This document shows positions 38,301-46,615 of a stretch of 64,000 bases of DNA, piece by piece. The notes beneath the pieces were generated by a model that saw nothing but the letters and a program-made list of their open reading frames with translations, was not told the DNA's origin and ran no database searches. A program made the translations under genes and the position numbers. Numbering within the stretch: position 1 is the stretch's first letter; each line of letters opens with the position of its first letter. The DNA comes from Hyphomicrobiales bacterium (GTDB taxonomy: Bacteria; Pseudomonadota; Alphaproteobacteria; Rhizobiales; Rhizobiaceae): assembly GCA_026400435.1 (NCBI GenBank), contig JAPLOZ010000103.1:1-64000 (forward strand), in the 5' to 3' direction.

Positions 38301-39290
38301 TCAGCCGATCTTGACCGGCTTGCCGGTTTCGCGTGACTTCGTCGCCGCGTCGGCCATCAGCTGCGCCTTCAGGCCGTCCGTACCGTCCGGCTTCGGCTTC
38401 TTGCCCTTGACCATTGTGTCGATGAACGCCTCGATCTCGGCCTTGTACGCCCCGGCATAGCGCTCAAGGAAGAAATTCTGCACCGGATCGGCGTTGATCC
38501 CTTTTGCTCCGGCGAACTGCACCGTTGTCTCGTGGATGTTTCCGGCCGACAGCATGCCCTTCGAGCCATGCACCTCGATGCGCTGGTCGTAGCCATAGGT
38601 GGCGCGGCGCGAATTGGAGATCTGGCAGATCTTGCCGCTTGCGGTTTTCAGCACGACGGCCGCCGTGTCGACGTCGCCCGCCTTGCCGATTGCCGGATCG
38701 ACAAGCGCCGATCCCACGGCGAACACCTCTACTGCGTCCTCGCCGAGCAGGAAGCGGGCCATGTCGAAGTCGTGGATCATCATGTCGCGAAACAGGCCGC
38801 CTGACCGCTCGATGTAGGAAACCGGCGGCGGGCCGGGATCGCGCGACAGGATGGTCACGAGTTCAACCTCGCCTGCGATGCCGTCGGCCAGGCGCTTCTG
38901 CAGTGCCGCGAAGTTCGGGTCGAAGCGGCGGTTGAAGCCGATCATCAGCGGAATGCCGGCCTTTTCGACGCGCTCTAGCGTCTTTTTGATGCGAGCCGAA
39001 CTGAGGTCCACAGGCTTCTCGCAGAACACCGCCTTGCCCGCCTTCGCCGCCCGGTCGATGAAGTCAGCATGGGTGTCGGTCGGCGTTCCTATGAGAACGG
39101 CGTCTATTCCCTTGTCGGCAAGGATTTCGTCAGCGGTTCTGACCGGCGCCCCGGTTGCCTTGGACAGCGCCTTGGCGATTTCCGGCATCGGGTCGGCGAT
39201 GCCTGCCAGCCTGGCGCGTGGTGACGCCGCGATGTTCCTGCCGTGAATCTGGCCGATGCGACCAGCGCCAAGCAGCCCGATGGATATCAT
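38301..39290 (-). CDS. iolG: inositol 2-dehydrogenase IolG
   Basis: The 329-residue Gfo/Idh protein has ISIGLLGAGRIGQIHGRNIA and the EKPVDLSSARIKKT motif of myo-inositol dehydrogenases. It oxidises myo-inositol to 2-keto-myo-inositol with NAD. ATG 39290 is preferred; the frame runs further upstream but crosses the operator region. It is divergent from iolC and shares the control region 39291-39422. Confidence 0.9.
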   Translation of the reverse strand: MISIGLLGAGRIGQIHGRNIAASPRARLAGIADPMPEIAKALSKATGAPVRTADEILADKGIDAVLIGTPTDTHADFIDRAAKAGKAVFCEKPVDLSSARIKKTLERVEKAGIPLMIGFNRRFDPNFAALQKRLADGIAGEVELVTILSRDPGPPPVSYIERSGGLFRDMMIHDFDMARFLLGEDAVEVFAVGSALVDPAIGKAGDVDTAAVVLKTASGKICQISNSRRATYGYDQRIEVHGSKGMLSAGNIHETTVQFAGAKGINADPVQNFFLERYAGAYKAEIEAFIDTMVKGKKPKPDGTDGLKAQLMADAATKSRETGKPVKIG

Positions 39291-39329
39291 GTGGCAGTCC
39301 TCCCCACCTACGTCCGGATTTTGACAAAT

Positions 39330-39373
39330 AGAATAAATATTCCACATTGACTGTCAAATGGAATTTGTGTTTC
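39330..39373. promoter_or_regulatory. two IolR-type boxes over the iolG promoter
   Basis: AGAA-N6-TTCC (39330-39343) and GGAA-N6-TTTC (39360-39373) are spaced 30 bases apart, near three helical turns. On the minus strand TTTGAC (39358-39353), 17 bases and TATTCT (39335-39330) form a likely iolG promoter. The first box covers the -10 and the second lies at the -35. TTTGACA and TGTCAAA (39320-39326 and 39352-39358) are also inverted. Confidence 0.5.
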
Positions 39374-39422
39374 AATTCTCGAATTCCGGCAAGTCCAGTG
39401 CGTCGCCAAGAGGGAGGATGCC

Positions 39423-41354
39423 GTGCCTGCAGATCGTGCGCCGACGGGCGCTATCGACGTCATCGCCATCGGGCGCGCATCGGTCGACCTCTACGGTCAG
39501 CAGATCGGTTCGCGGCTCGAGGACATCACGTCCTTCGCCAAGTCAGTCGGCGGCTGTCCGGCCAATATATCGGTCGGCACGGCGCGGCTCGGCCTGCGTT
39601 CGGCATTGCTCACCCGTGTCGGCGACGAGCAGATGGGACGCTTCATCCGCGAGCAGCTGGTGCGCGAGGGGGTCTCGGATCGGGGCATCACCACCGATAG
39701 GGAGCGGCTGACAGCGCTGGTCCTTCTCTCCGTCGAGGACGAAGGCGTCTCGCCGATGATCTTCGTGCGCACCGACTGCGCCGACATGGCGCTGTGCGAG
39801 GACGATGTCGACGAAGCCTTCGTCGCTTCGGCGCGCTCGATCGTCGTCACCGGCACGCATTTCTCCAGGCCCAAAAGCGAAGCAGCCCAACTCAAGGCGA
39901 TCCGCATCGCCAAGGCGAACGGCAACAAGGTTGCGTTCGACATCGACTATCGGCCGAACCTCTGGGGCCTCGCCGGTCATGCCGAGGGTTTCGAGCGCTA
40001 CGTCAAATCTGATTTCGTGTCCTCCAAGATGCGGCAGATACTGCCCGACTGCGACCTGATCGTCGGCACCGAGGAAGAGATCATGATCGCGTCGGGCGCG
40101 GACGACGTGCTCGGCGCTCTGAAGGCGATCCGCGCGGTGTCGGGGGCTGCGATCGTTTTGAAGCGTGGCGCCAAGGGCTGCATTGTCTATGACGGGCCGA
40201 TCTCGGACGACCTCGAGGACGGCATCGTCGGCGACGGCTTCCCGATCGAGATCTACAACGTGCTTGGCGCGGGCGACGCATTCATGTCGGGCCTGCTGCG
40301 CGGCTGGCTCGGCGGCGAGACCTTTGCGACCGCCGCCACCTGGGCCAATGCCTGCGGCGCTTTTGCCGTGTCGCGGCTGCTCTGCGCGCCGGAATACCCG
40401 ACCTTCGAGGAGATGCAGTTCTTCCTGAAGCACGGCAGCAAGCACCATGCTCTCCGCAAGGACGAGGCAATCAACCATATCCACTGGGCGACGACGCGCC
40501 GCCACGATATTCCGGCCCTGATGGCATTCGCCTGCGACCATCGTTCCCAGCTTGAGGACATGGCGAGACGCGTCGGTGCGCCAGAGGGCAGGATCGAGGA
40601 CTTCAAGGTGCTCGCCGTCAAGGCCGCGGCCAAAGTAGCCGCAGGCCGTCCCGGCTACGGCATGCTGCTCGACGAGAAATACGGCCGCAAGGCGATGTTC
40701 GAGTTCGCCAGGCATGGCTTCTCCTGGCTCGGCCGGCCGGTCGAACTGCCCGGATCGCGGCCGCTGCGCTTCGAGTTCAGCCAGGACATCGGCTCGCAGC
40801 TCGTCGACTGGCCGGTCGACCACTGCATCAAGTGCCTGTGCTTCTACCATCCAGACGATCCGCCGGCGCTCAAGCAGGAGCAGCAGGAGAAGCTGTGCGC
40901 GCTGTTCGACGCTTCGCGCAAGATCGGCCGCGAGCTGCTGGTCGAGATCATCGCTGGCAAGAACGGCCCGGTCGACGACGTCACTGTAGCCCGCGCCATG
41001 CAGGAGCTTTACGACCTCGGCATCAAGCCGGACTGGTGGAAGCTGGAGCCTCAGGCCTCAAGCGCCGCATGGGCAAACATCGAGGCGGTGATTGCCGCCA
41101 ACGACCCGTGGTGCCGCGGCGTCGTTCTGCTCGGGCTCGACGCGCCACAAGCCGAACTTGAGGCGGCCTTCGCCGCCACCTCTGGAGCGCCTGCCGTCAA
41201 GGGTTTCGCGGTCGGCCGCACCATCTTCGCCGCCGCCGCCGAAAAATGGCTCGCCGGCAAGATCACGGACGAGGCGGCTGTCGCCGACATGGCGCGGCGT
41301 TTTGAGAAGCTGACCGAAGCCTGGCTTGCCGCGCGTGGCCGGAAAACGGCATAA
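39423..41354 (+). CDS. iolC: 5-dehydro-2-deoxygluconokinase IolC fused to a DUF2090 aldolase-like domain
   Basis: The 643-residue protein has an N-terminal PfkB kinase (GRASVDLYG, KSVGGCPANISVG, VLGAGDAFMSG) and, from about residue 350, a DUF2090 domain of the class I aldolase/TIM-barrel type (AFACDHRSQLEDMARR, LGRPVELPGSRPLRFEF). The kinase phosphorylates 2-deoxy-5-keto-gluconate. The DUF2090 part may serve as the aldolase that splits the product (the role of IolJ); this is an inference. GTG 39423 has AGGGAGG upstream. Confidence 0.9.
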   Translation: MPADRAPTGAIDVIAIGRASVDLYGQQIGSRLEDITSFAKSVGGCPANISVGTARLGLRSALLTRVGDEQMGRFIREQLVREGVSDRGITTDRERLTALVLLSVEDEGVSPMIFVRTDCADMALCEDDVDEAFVASARSIVVTGTHFSRPKSEAAQLKAIRIAKANGNKVAFDIDYRPNLWGLAGHAEGFERYVKSDFVSSKMRQILPDCDLIVGTEEEIMIASGADDVLGALKAIRAVSGAAIVLKRGAKGCIVYDGPISDDLEDGIVGDGFPIEIYNVLGAGDAFMSGLLRGWLGGETFATAATWANACGAFAVSRLLCAPEYPTFEEMQFFLKHGSKHHALRKDEAINHIHWATTRRHDIPALMAFACDHRSQLEDMARRVGAPEGRIEDFKVLAVKAAAKVAAGRPGYGMLLDEKYGRKAMFEFARHGFSWLGRPVELPGSRPLRFEFSQDIGSQLVDWPVDHCIKCLCFYHPDDPPALKQEQQEKLCALFDASRKIGRELLVEIIAGKNGPVDDVTVARAMQELYDLGIKPDWWKLEPQASSAAWANIEAVIAANDPWCRGVVLLGLDAPQAELEAAFAATSGAPAVKGFAVGRTIFAAAAEKWLAGKITDEAAVADMARRFEKLTEAWLAARGRKTA

Positions 41355-41375
41355 GGAAGCGGGAGGAGCATTAGC

Positions 41376-43223
41376 ATGACAAAGACCATCCGCCTGACCA
41401 TGGCGCAGGCGCTGACCCGCTTCATGACGCGCCAGATGACCGTGATCGACGGCAAGAAATTGCCGATCTTCGGCGGCGTCTGGGCGATCTTCGGCCACGG
41501 CAACGTCGCAGGCGTCGGCGAGGCGCTCTACCAGGTCCGCGACGAGCTGCCGACCTACCGGGCGCACAACGAACAGTCGATGGCGCATGCCGCGATCGCC
41601 TTCGGCAAGGCGAATTTCCGCCGCCGTTTCATGGCCGCGACCTCATCCATCGGCCCCGGCGCCACCAATATGGTCACCGCTGCAGCATTGGCTCACGTCA
41701 ACCGCCTGCCGTTGCTTCTGCTTCCAGGCGACGTGTTCGCCAACCGCGCGCCGGACCCTGTTCTGCAGCAGGTCGAGAGCTTCGGCGACGGCACCGTCAG
41801 CGCCAACGACGTGTTCCGCCCGGTTTCGCGCTATTTCGATCGCATCACGCGCCCCGAGCAGATCATCCCTGCGCTTCAGCGCGCCATGCAGGTGCTGACC
41901 GACCCCGCCGAATGCGGCCCGGTAACGCTCTCGCTCTGCCAGGACGTGCAGGCCGAGGCGTTCGACTATCCCGAGAGCTTCTTTGCCGAGCGTGTCTGGA
42001 TGCCGCGCCGCCCGCAGCCTGACACGGCCGAACTCGACGCGGCGGTCGCCGCGCTCAAGACCGCGAAGAAGCCGGTGATCATCGCCGGCGGCGGCGTGCT
42101 CTACTCCGAGGCGACCGAGACGCTGAAGGCGTTCGCGGAAAAACACGGCGTGCCGGTCATGGAAACCCAGGCCGGCAAGTCCAGCCTGCCGCATGTCCAC
42201 CCGCTCAACATGGGCTCGGTCGGCGTCACCGGCTCGTCTGCTTCCAACCTGCTCGCCGAGCAGGCCGATGTGGTCCTGGCGGTCGGCTCGCGGCTGCAGG
42301 ATTTCACCACGGGGTCATGGGCGCTGTTCAAGGCCGAGGGCGCCAGGATCGTCGGTCTGAACGCACAGGTCTTCGACGCCGGCAAGCACACCGCCTTGCC
42401 GCTGGTTGCAGATGCCAGGGCCGGGCTTGAGGCGCTCGACAGCCGGCTAATGAACTGGAAATCTCCTGCTTCGTGGGTGAAATCAGCCAAGGACGCCAAG
42501 GCGGCGTGGCTGAAATCGGCCAAGGCCGTCACCGATCCGACCAATTCCATTCCGTCCGATGCCCAGGCGATCGGCGCGGTTCATCGCGCGCGCAGCTCGA
42601 AGGCGACGCTGGTCTGCGCCTCGGGCGGCCTGCCCGGCGAACTACACAAGCTGTGGCCCGCCGGTGCGCCGGGCAGCTACCATCTCGACTACGGCTATTC
42701 CACCATGGGCTACGAGATCGCAGGCGGTCTTGGCGTCAAGATCGCCCGGCCCGAGGACGACGTCATCGTCATGCTCGGCGACGGCAGCTATATGATGGCG
42801 AATTCCGAGATCGCCACGTCCGTCATGCTCGGCCAGAAACTGACCATCGTGGTGCTCGACAATGGTGGTTTCGGCTGCATCAACAGGCTGCAGATGGCCA
42901 CCGGCGGCGCCAACTTCAACAACCTGTTCCACGACACGCTGCAAGTGCGGCCCTCTGCGATCGACTTCGCCGCCCACGCCGCGGCGATGGGTGCGATTTC
43001 GCGCAAGGTCGAATCGATCGCCGAACTGGAACGGGCGTTGAAAGACGCTGAAAAGGACGACCGCACGAGTGTCATCGTCATCGACACCGACCCGCTTGTC
43101 TCCACCGACGCCGGCGGCCACTGGTGGGATGTCGCGGTGCCCGAGGTTTCAGCGCGCCCGAGCGTCGTCAAGGCGCGCAAGGACTATGAAAAGAAGCGCA
43201 AGATGCAGCATCTGGTGAACTAG
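41376..43223 (+). CDS. iolD: 3D-(3,5/4)-trihydroxycyclohexane-1,2-dione hydrolase IolD
   Basis: The 615-residue thiamine-diphosphate enzyme has the activating Glu in HNEQSMAHAAIAFG and the TPP/metal-binding GDGSYMMANSEI..VLDNGGFG block. It opens the cyclic trione intermediate to 5-deoxy-glucuronate. It lies 21 bases after iolC in the same operon. Confidence 0.93.
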   Translation: MTKTIRLTMAQALTRFMTRQMTVIDGKKLPIFGGVWAIFGHGNVAGVGEALYQVRDELPTYRAHNEQSMAHAAIAFGKANFRRRFMAATSSIGPGATNMVTAAALAHVNRLPLLLLPGDVFANRAPDPVLQQVESFGDGTVSANDVFRPVSRYFDRITRPEQIIPALQRAMQVLTDPAECGPVTLSLCQDVQAEAFDYPESFFAERVWMPRRPQPDTAELDAAVAALKTAKKPVIIAGGGVLYSEATETLKAFAEKHGVPVMETQAGKSSLPHVHPLNMGSVGVTGSSASNLLAEQADVVLAVGSRLQDFTTGSWALFKAEGARIVGLNAQVFDAGKHTALPLVADARAGLEALDSRLMNWKSPASWVKSAKDAKAAWLKSAKAVTDPTNSIPSDAQAIGAVHRARSSKATLVCASGGLPGELHKLWPAGAPGSYHLDYGYSTMGYEIAGGLGVKIARPEDDVIVMLGDGSYMMANSEIATSVMLGQKLTIVVLDNGGFGCINRLQMATGGANFNNLFHDTLQVRPSAIDFAAHAAAMGAISRKVESIAELERALKDAEKDDRTSVIVIDTDPLVSTDAGGHWWDVAVPEVSARPSVVKARKDYEKKRKMQHLVN

Positions 43224-43252
43224 CATACCTACCCTGGAACGGAGCCAAGGAA

Positions 43253-44170
43253 TTGAAAGCCAAACTCGGCATGTCGCCCATCGCATGGTGGAACGACGAT
43301 CTGGTGGAACTGAGCGACGATGTCTCGTTGGAGGAATGCCTGCGCCAGTCGCGCTCGGCGGGCTTCACCGGCATGGAGAAGGGCCGCCGTTTCCCCGAGG
43401 ATCCCGCAAAAATGCTGCCGATCCTCAAGGCGGCTGACGTCACACTCTGCGGCGGCTGGTACTCGGGCACGCTGGTCAATGAGGAAATGGCGGCCAACAA
43501 GGCCCGCATCCAGCCGATGATCGACCTGTTCAAGGCGGTGGACGCCCCCTGCATCGTCTATGGCGAGGTCGGCCGCTCGATTCAGGGCGATCGCTCAAAG
43601 CCGCTGTCGACGAAGGCAAAGCTTTCGGACGACGAGATGAAGGCCTATGCCAGGAAGGTCACCGAGTTCGGCGAATGGTGCGCTGACCGGGGCATGCCGC
43701 TCTCCTATCACCATCACATGGCGGCAGTGGTCGAGACCGAGCCGGAGCTCGACGCATTTATGAAATATTCGGGCGCCGGCATTCCGCTGCTGCTCGATGC
43801 CGGCCATCTGGCCTTCGCCGGTGGCGACGTGCTGCGCGCCATCGACAAGCACTACACGCGCATCAACCACGTCCATGTGAAGGACGTGCGATTGCCCGTC
43901 ATCGACAAGCTCGACCGTACGAGGCAGTCGTTCCTCGATGCGGTGGCGCTCGGCGCCTTCACGGTTCCGGGCGACGGCTCGCTGGATTTCGGCAAGATCG
44001 TGCAGAGATTTGCCGACTATGGATATGAAGGCTGGTTTGTCGTCGAGGCCGAGCAGGATCCGATGAAGAACCCGCCACTGAAGATGGCCGAGGTAGGCCA
44101 CAAGGAATTGATGCGCGTCATGACGGCGGCGGGCTATACGGTCGAGACGCAGGGCTTCCCGCAAAGCTGA
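43253..44170 (+). CDS. iolE: inosose dehydratase IolE
   Basis: The 305-residue TIM-barrel (xylose-isomerase-like) protein has metal-binding HH...H residues (LSYHHHMAAVVETEPEL), the Asp-rich barrel strands and the MAEVGHKELMRVM tail. It dehydrates 2-keto-myo-inositol. The start is TTG 43253 with GGAG eight bases upstream. It precedes a small membrane-protein gene by 15 bases. Confidence 0.9.
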   Translation: MKAKLGMSPIAWWNDDLVELSDDVSLEECLRQSRSAGFTGMEKGRRFPEDPAKMLPILKAADVTLCGGWYSGTLVNEEMAANKARIQPMIDLFKAVDAPCIVYGEVGRSIQGDRSKPLSTKAKLSDDEMKAYARKVTEFGEWCADRGMPLSYHHHMAAVVETEPELDAFMKYSGAGIPLLLDAGHLAFAGGDVLRAIDKHYTRINHVHVKDVRLPVIDKLDRTRQSFLDAVALGAFTVPGDGSLDFGKIVQRFADYGYEGWFVVEAEQDPMKNPPLKMAEVGHKELMRVMTAAGYTVETQGFPQS

Positions 44171-44185
44171 CCCAGGCAGGAAAAC

Positions 44186-44413
44186 GTGAAAGACCACGAA
44201 CATCCCTTCTTCAGGCCGCTGTGGCGGCGTATCGCCATCGTTGCCGTCTGCCTCGGCTGGTCGCTCTTCGAATTCGTCACCGGCGCGTCCGGCTGGGGCA
44301 TGATCGCGGCCGGCTTCGCCGCGTATGCGGTGTGGCAATTCTTCTATCTCTACAAGGAACCTTCTGCGGGGGCAGGCTCCCCGGAAGGTTCACCGTCCGA
44401 ACCCAGGGAATAG
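44186..44413 (+). CDS. small membrane protein within the iol operon
   Basis: The 75-residue protein has two hydrophobic stretches (about 15-32 and 35-53) and a polar tail. It starts at GTG 44186, 15 bases after iolE, and ends three bases before iolB, so it is very likely translated. The family is not recognised. A role in inositol uptake or in holding an enzyme at the membrane is only a guess. Confidence 0.65.
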   Translation: MKDHEHPFFRPLWRRIAIVAVCLGWSLFEFVTGASGWGMIAAGFAAYAVWQFFYLYKEPSAGAGSPEGSPSEPRE

Positions 44414-44416
44414 GCC

Positions 44417-45229
44417 ATGTCGAAACTTCAGGTGAAGAACAAGCCCGGCGTTGGCCGCGTCGCCAACGTCACGCCGCAGAGTGCCGGCTGGACCTATGTC
44501 GGCTTCGATCTCCACCGGCTGAAATCAGGCGAAACCGTTTCGGAAAAGACCCTGGGGCGCGAGGTCTGCCTCGTTCTGGTCAGCGGCAAGGCAAAAGTCG
44601 GGGCGGGGGGCAGCGATTTCGGTGTGATCGGCGAGCGCATGAGCCCTTTCGAGGGCAAGCCGTGGTCGGTCTATGTCCCCGAGAAGTCGGACTGGACGGT
44701 CACCGCCGACACCGATGTCGAGCTTGCTGTCTGCTCAGCCCCCGGTCTTGGCGGCGGGCTTCCTGCCCGCCTCATCTCGCCCGCCGATCTCGGCCAGGAG
44801 GTGCGCGGCAAGGGAACCAACACGCGCTACGTCACCAACATCCTTCCCGAGGGCAAGCCGGCGGATTCGCTGCTTGTCGTCGAGGTCATCACACCGGGCG
44901 GCCACACATCGAGCTACCCGCCGCACAGGCACGATCGCGACGACCTGCCCCGCCAATCCTATCTTGAGGAAACCTACTACCACCGCCTCAACCCGCCGCA
45001 GGGCTTTGCCTTCCAGCGCGTCTATACCGACGCCGACCCGAGCGGACGACGCGAACTGGACGAGGTCATGGCGGTGGAGGACGGCGATGTCGTGCTGGTG
45101 CCAAAGGGCTATCACCCGTGCGCCGCCTGCCACGGTTACGACCTCTACTACCTGAACGTCATGGCTGGCCCGACGCGGACATGGAAATTCCACAACGCGC
45201 CGGAACACGAGTGGTTGATGAAGGCCTGA
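44417..45229 (+). CDS. iolB: 5-deoxy-glucuronate isomerase IolB
   Basis: The 270-residue cupin has metal-binding His/Glu in SYPPHRHDRDDLPRQSYLEETYYHR and the GYHPCAACHGYDLYYLNVMAG region. It isomerises 5-deoxy-glucuronate to 2-deoxy-5-keto-gluconate, the substrate of IolC. It is the last gene of the visible iol operon. No iolA/mmsA is seen in the window. Confidence 0.93.
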   Translation: MSKLQVKNKPGVGRVANVTPQSAGWTYVGFDLHRLKSGETVSEKTLGREVCLVLVSGKAKVGAGGSDFGVIGERMSPFEGKPWSVYVPEKSDWTVTADTDVELAVCSAPGLGGGLPARLISPADLGQEVRGKGTNTRYVTNILPEGKPADSLLVVEVITPGGHTSSYPPHRHDRDDLPRQSYLEETYYHRLNPPQGFAFQRVYTDADPSGRRELDEVMAVEDGDVVLVPKGYHPCAACHGYDLYYLNVMAGPTRTWKFHNAPEHEWLMKA

Positions 45230-45316
45230 CGCGGGAAAAGCGGCAAGCCGCGAGTTCTACGCCGGAGGCCGGCCCTTGCCTCGGACGATTCGTAAGTGCG
45301 AAAACACCCATGCTAA

Positions 45317-45331
45317 GGTGAACCTTTCACC
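45317..45331. promoter_or_regulatory. palindrome upstream of the ECF sigma gene
   Basis: GGTGAA-CCT-TTCACC is a perfect six-base inverted repeat 32 bases before the sigma-factor ATG. It contains the GAACC core common in ECF -35 elements and may be an operator or part of a self-regulated promoter. Pattern only. Confidence 0.35.
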
Positions 45332-45362
45332 GTCGACGCGCGACTGAGCCTGCAGGAGCCCA

Positions 45363-45944
45363 ATGGTTGGCATGACCGCAGCACCCGGCCAGCAGACCGA
45401 TCGCGAACTCGTGGAGCGGGTCGCCAGTGGGGATCGCGCCGCCGTCAGGCTCCTGTTCATGCGCCACCATGCCCGGATCTACCGGTTCGTGGCGCGCCAG
45501 ACGGGATCGGACATGATGGCTGACGATGTTGCCAATGAAGTCTTCCTTGAATTGTGGCGGCAGGCGCCCTCGTTCGAAGGCCGTTCGGAGGTCTCGACCT
45601 GGCTGCTTGGCATCGCCCGCTTCAAGGCGCTGTCCATGCTGCGCAAGCGCAAGGAAGTCGCCATCGACGAGGACGCGGCCGCCGCCGTTCCCGATACGGC
45701 AGACACGCCTGAAGTGGCGCTGATGAAGGACGACAAGGCAGCGGCGCTGCGCCGCATGGTCAATGCGCTGCCGGAAGAGCATCGCACGGTCATCGACCTC
45801 GCCTACTACCACGCCAAGTCCGTCACCGAGATCGGCGAGATCCTGTCCATTCCGGTCGCGACAGTGAAGACCCGCATGTTCTACGCGCGCCGCAAGCTTG
45901 GCGAGGCGCTGCAGGCGGCGGGCTTCGAAAGGGGATGGCCATGA
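45363..45944 (+). CDS. ECF RNA polymerase sigma factor
   Basis: The 193-residue sigma-70 family protein has region 2 (RIYRFVARQTGSDMMADDVANEVFLELWR, about 36-65; WLLGIARFKALSMLR) and region 4 (LPEEHRTVIDLAYYHAKSVTEIGEIL, VATVKTRMFYARRKLGE). Its stop overlaps the anti-sigma ATG by four bases (ATGA). It starts one operon with the anti-sigma and protease genes. It probably switches on an envelope stress regulon that cannot be seen here. Confidence 0.9.
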   Translation: MVGMTAAPGQQTDRELVERVASGDRAAVRLLFMRHHARIYRFVARQTGSDMMADDVANEVFLELWRQAPSFEGRSEVSTWLLGIARFKALSMLRKRKEVAIDEDAAAAVPDTADTPEVALMKDDKAAALRRMVNALPEEHRTVIDLAYYHAKSVTEIGEILSIPVATVKTRMFYARRKLGEALQAAGFERGWP

Positions 45945-46615
45945 GCGTCGAGAAAAATCCTTCCGAAGCCATGTCGCAGCGGGACGAACTAGAAGCCATG
46001 CTGCCGTTCTATCTGAACGGCACGCTCGATGGCGCCGATCTCGCGGCCGTGGAGGACTGGTTGTCCAACGACCCGGCAGCCATCGCCGCGCTGGAAGAAG
46101 CAGAGGCCGAGTTTTCCGTCACCACCGCCTCCAACGAGGCGCTCCGTCCCGCGGCCGATGCGCTCAGCCGCTTCTCCAGGGCGCTCGACGCCGAGGCAGG
46201 CCCGCCCCGCACGGCATCCCTGCCCTCGTCGCTGTCGCGGTTGTGGAGCCGCTTCGTGGCCATGCCTGCAGGCGTTGCCTGGGCGGCGGCCGCCGTCGCG
46301 TTGGCGCTTGTGCTCGTGCAGGCGGCGGTCGGGCCGGGTGGTCGCGGCGGCCCCGTCGATCTCGCGGGAACCGAGCGGGCCGATCTTCCCTTTGTGCTGG
46401 TCACCTTCAAGCCGCAGGCCACGCTGGCCGATGTCGCGACCTTCCTCGCCGATCAGGGCGCGACGATCGTTTCAGGCCCCGCGCCGGGCGGCATGTTCAA
46501 GATCGGCATTCCGGCTACGACCGACGCCGACTACGAACGGATCGTCGGCCTTATTGCTGCCCAGCCCTTCGCCGACACTGTCACCATAGGCAGGAGACCG
46601 GAGAATGGCGGTTAG
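45941..46615 (+). CDS. membrane anti-sigma factor with a propeptide-like periplasmic domain
   Basis: The 224-residue protein has an N-terminal anti-sigma domain (LEAMLPFYLNGTLDGADLAA, no zinc-binding Cys), one membrane segment (about 105-123) and a periplasmic tail with VLVTFKPQATLADVATFLADQ and GGMFKIGIP. The tail resembles the I9-type pro-domain of subtilisins and the pro-region of the protease gene that follows. ATG 45941 overlaps the sigma stop; its own end overlaps the protease start by 11 bases. Confidence 0.78.
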   Translation: MSVEKNPSEAMSQRDELEAMLPFYLNGTLDGADLAAVEDWLSNDPAAIAALEEAEAEFSVTTASNEALRPAADALSRFSRALDAEAGPPRTASLPSSLSRLWSRFVAMPAGVAWAAAAVALALVLVQAAVGPGGRGGPVDLAGTERADLPFVLVTFKPQATLADVATFLADQGATIVSGPAPGGMFKIGIPATTDADYERIVGLIAAQPFADTVTIGRRPENGG

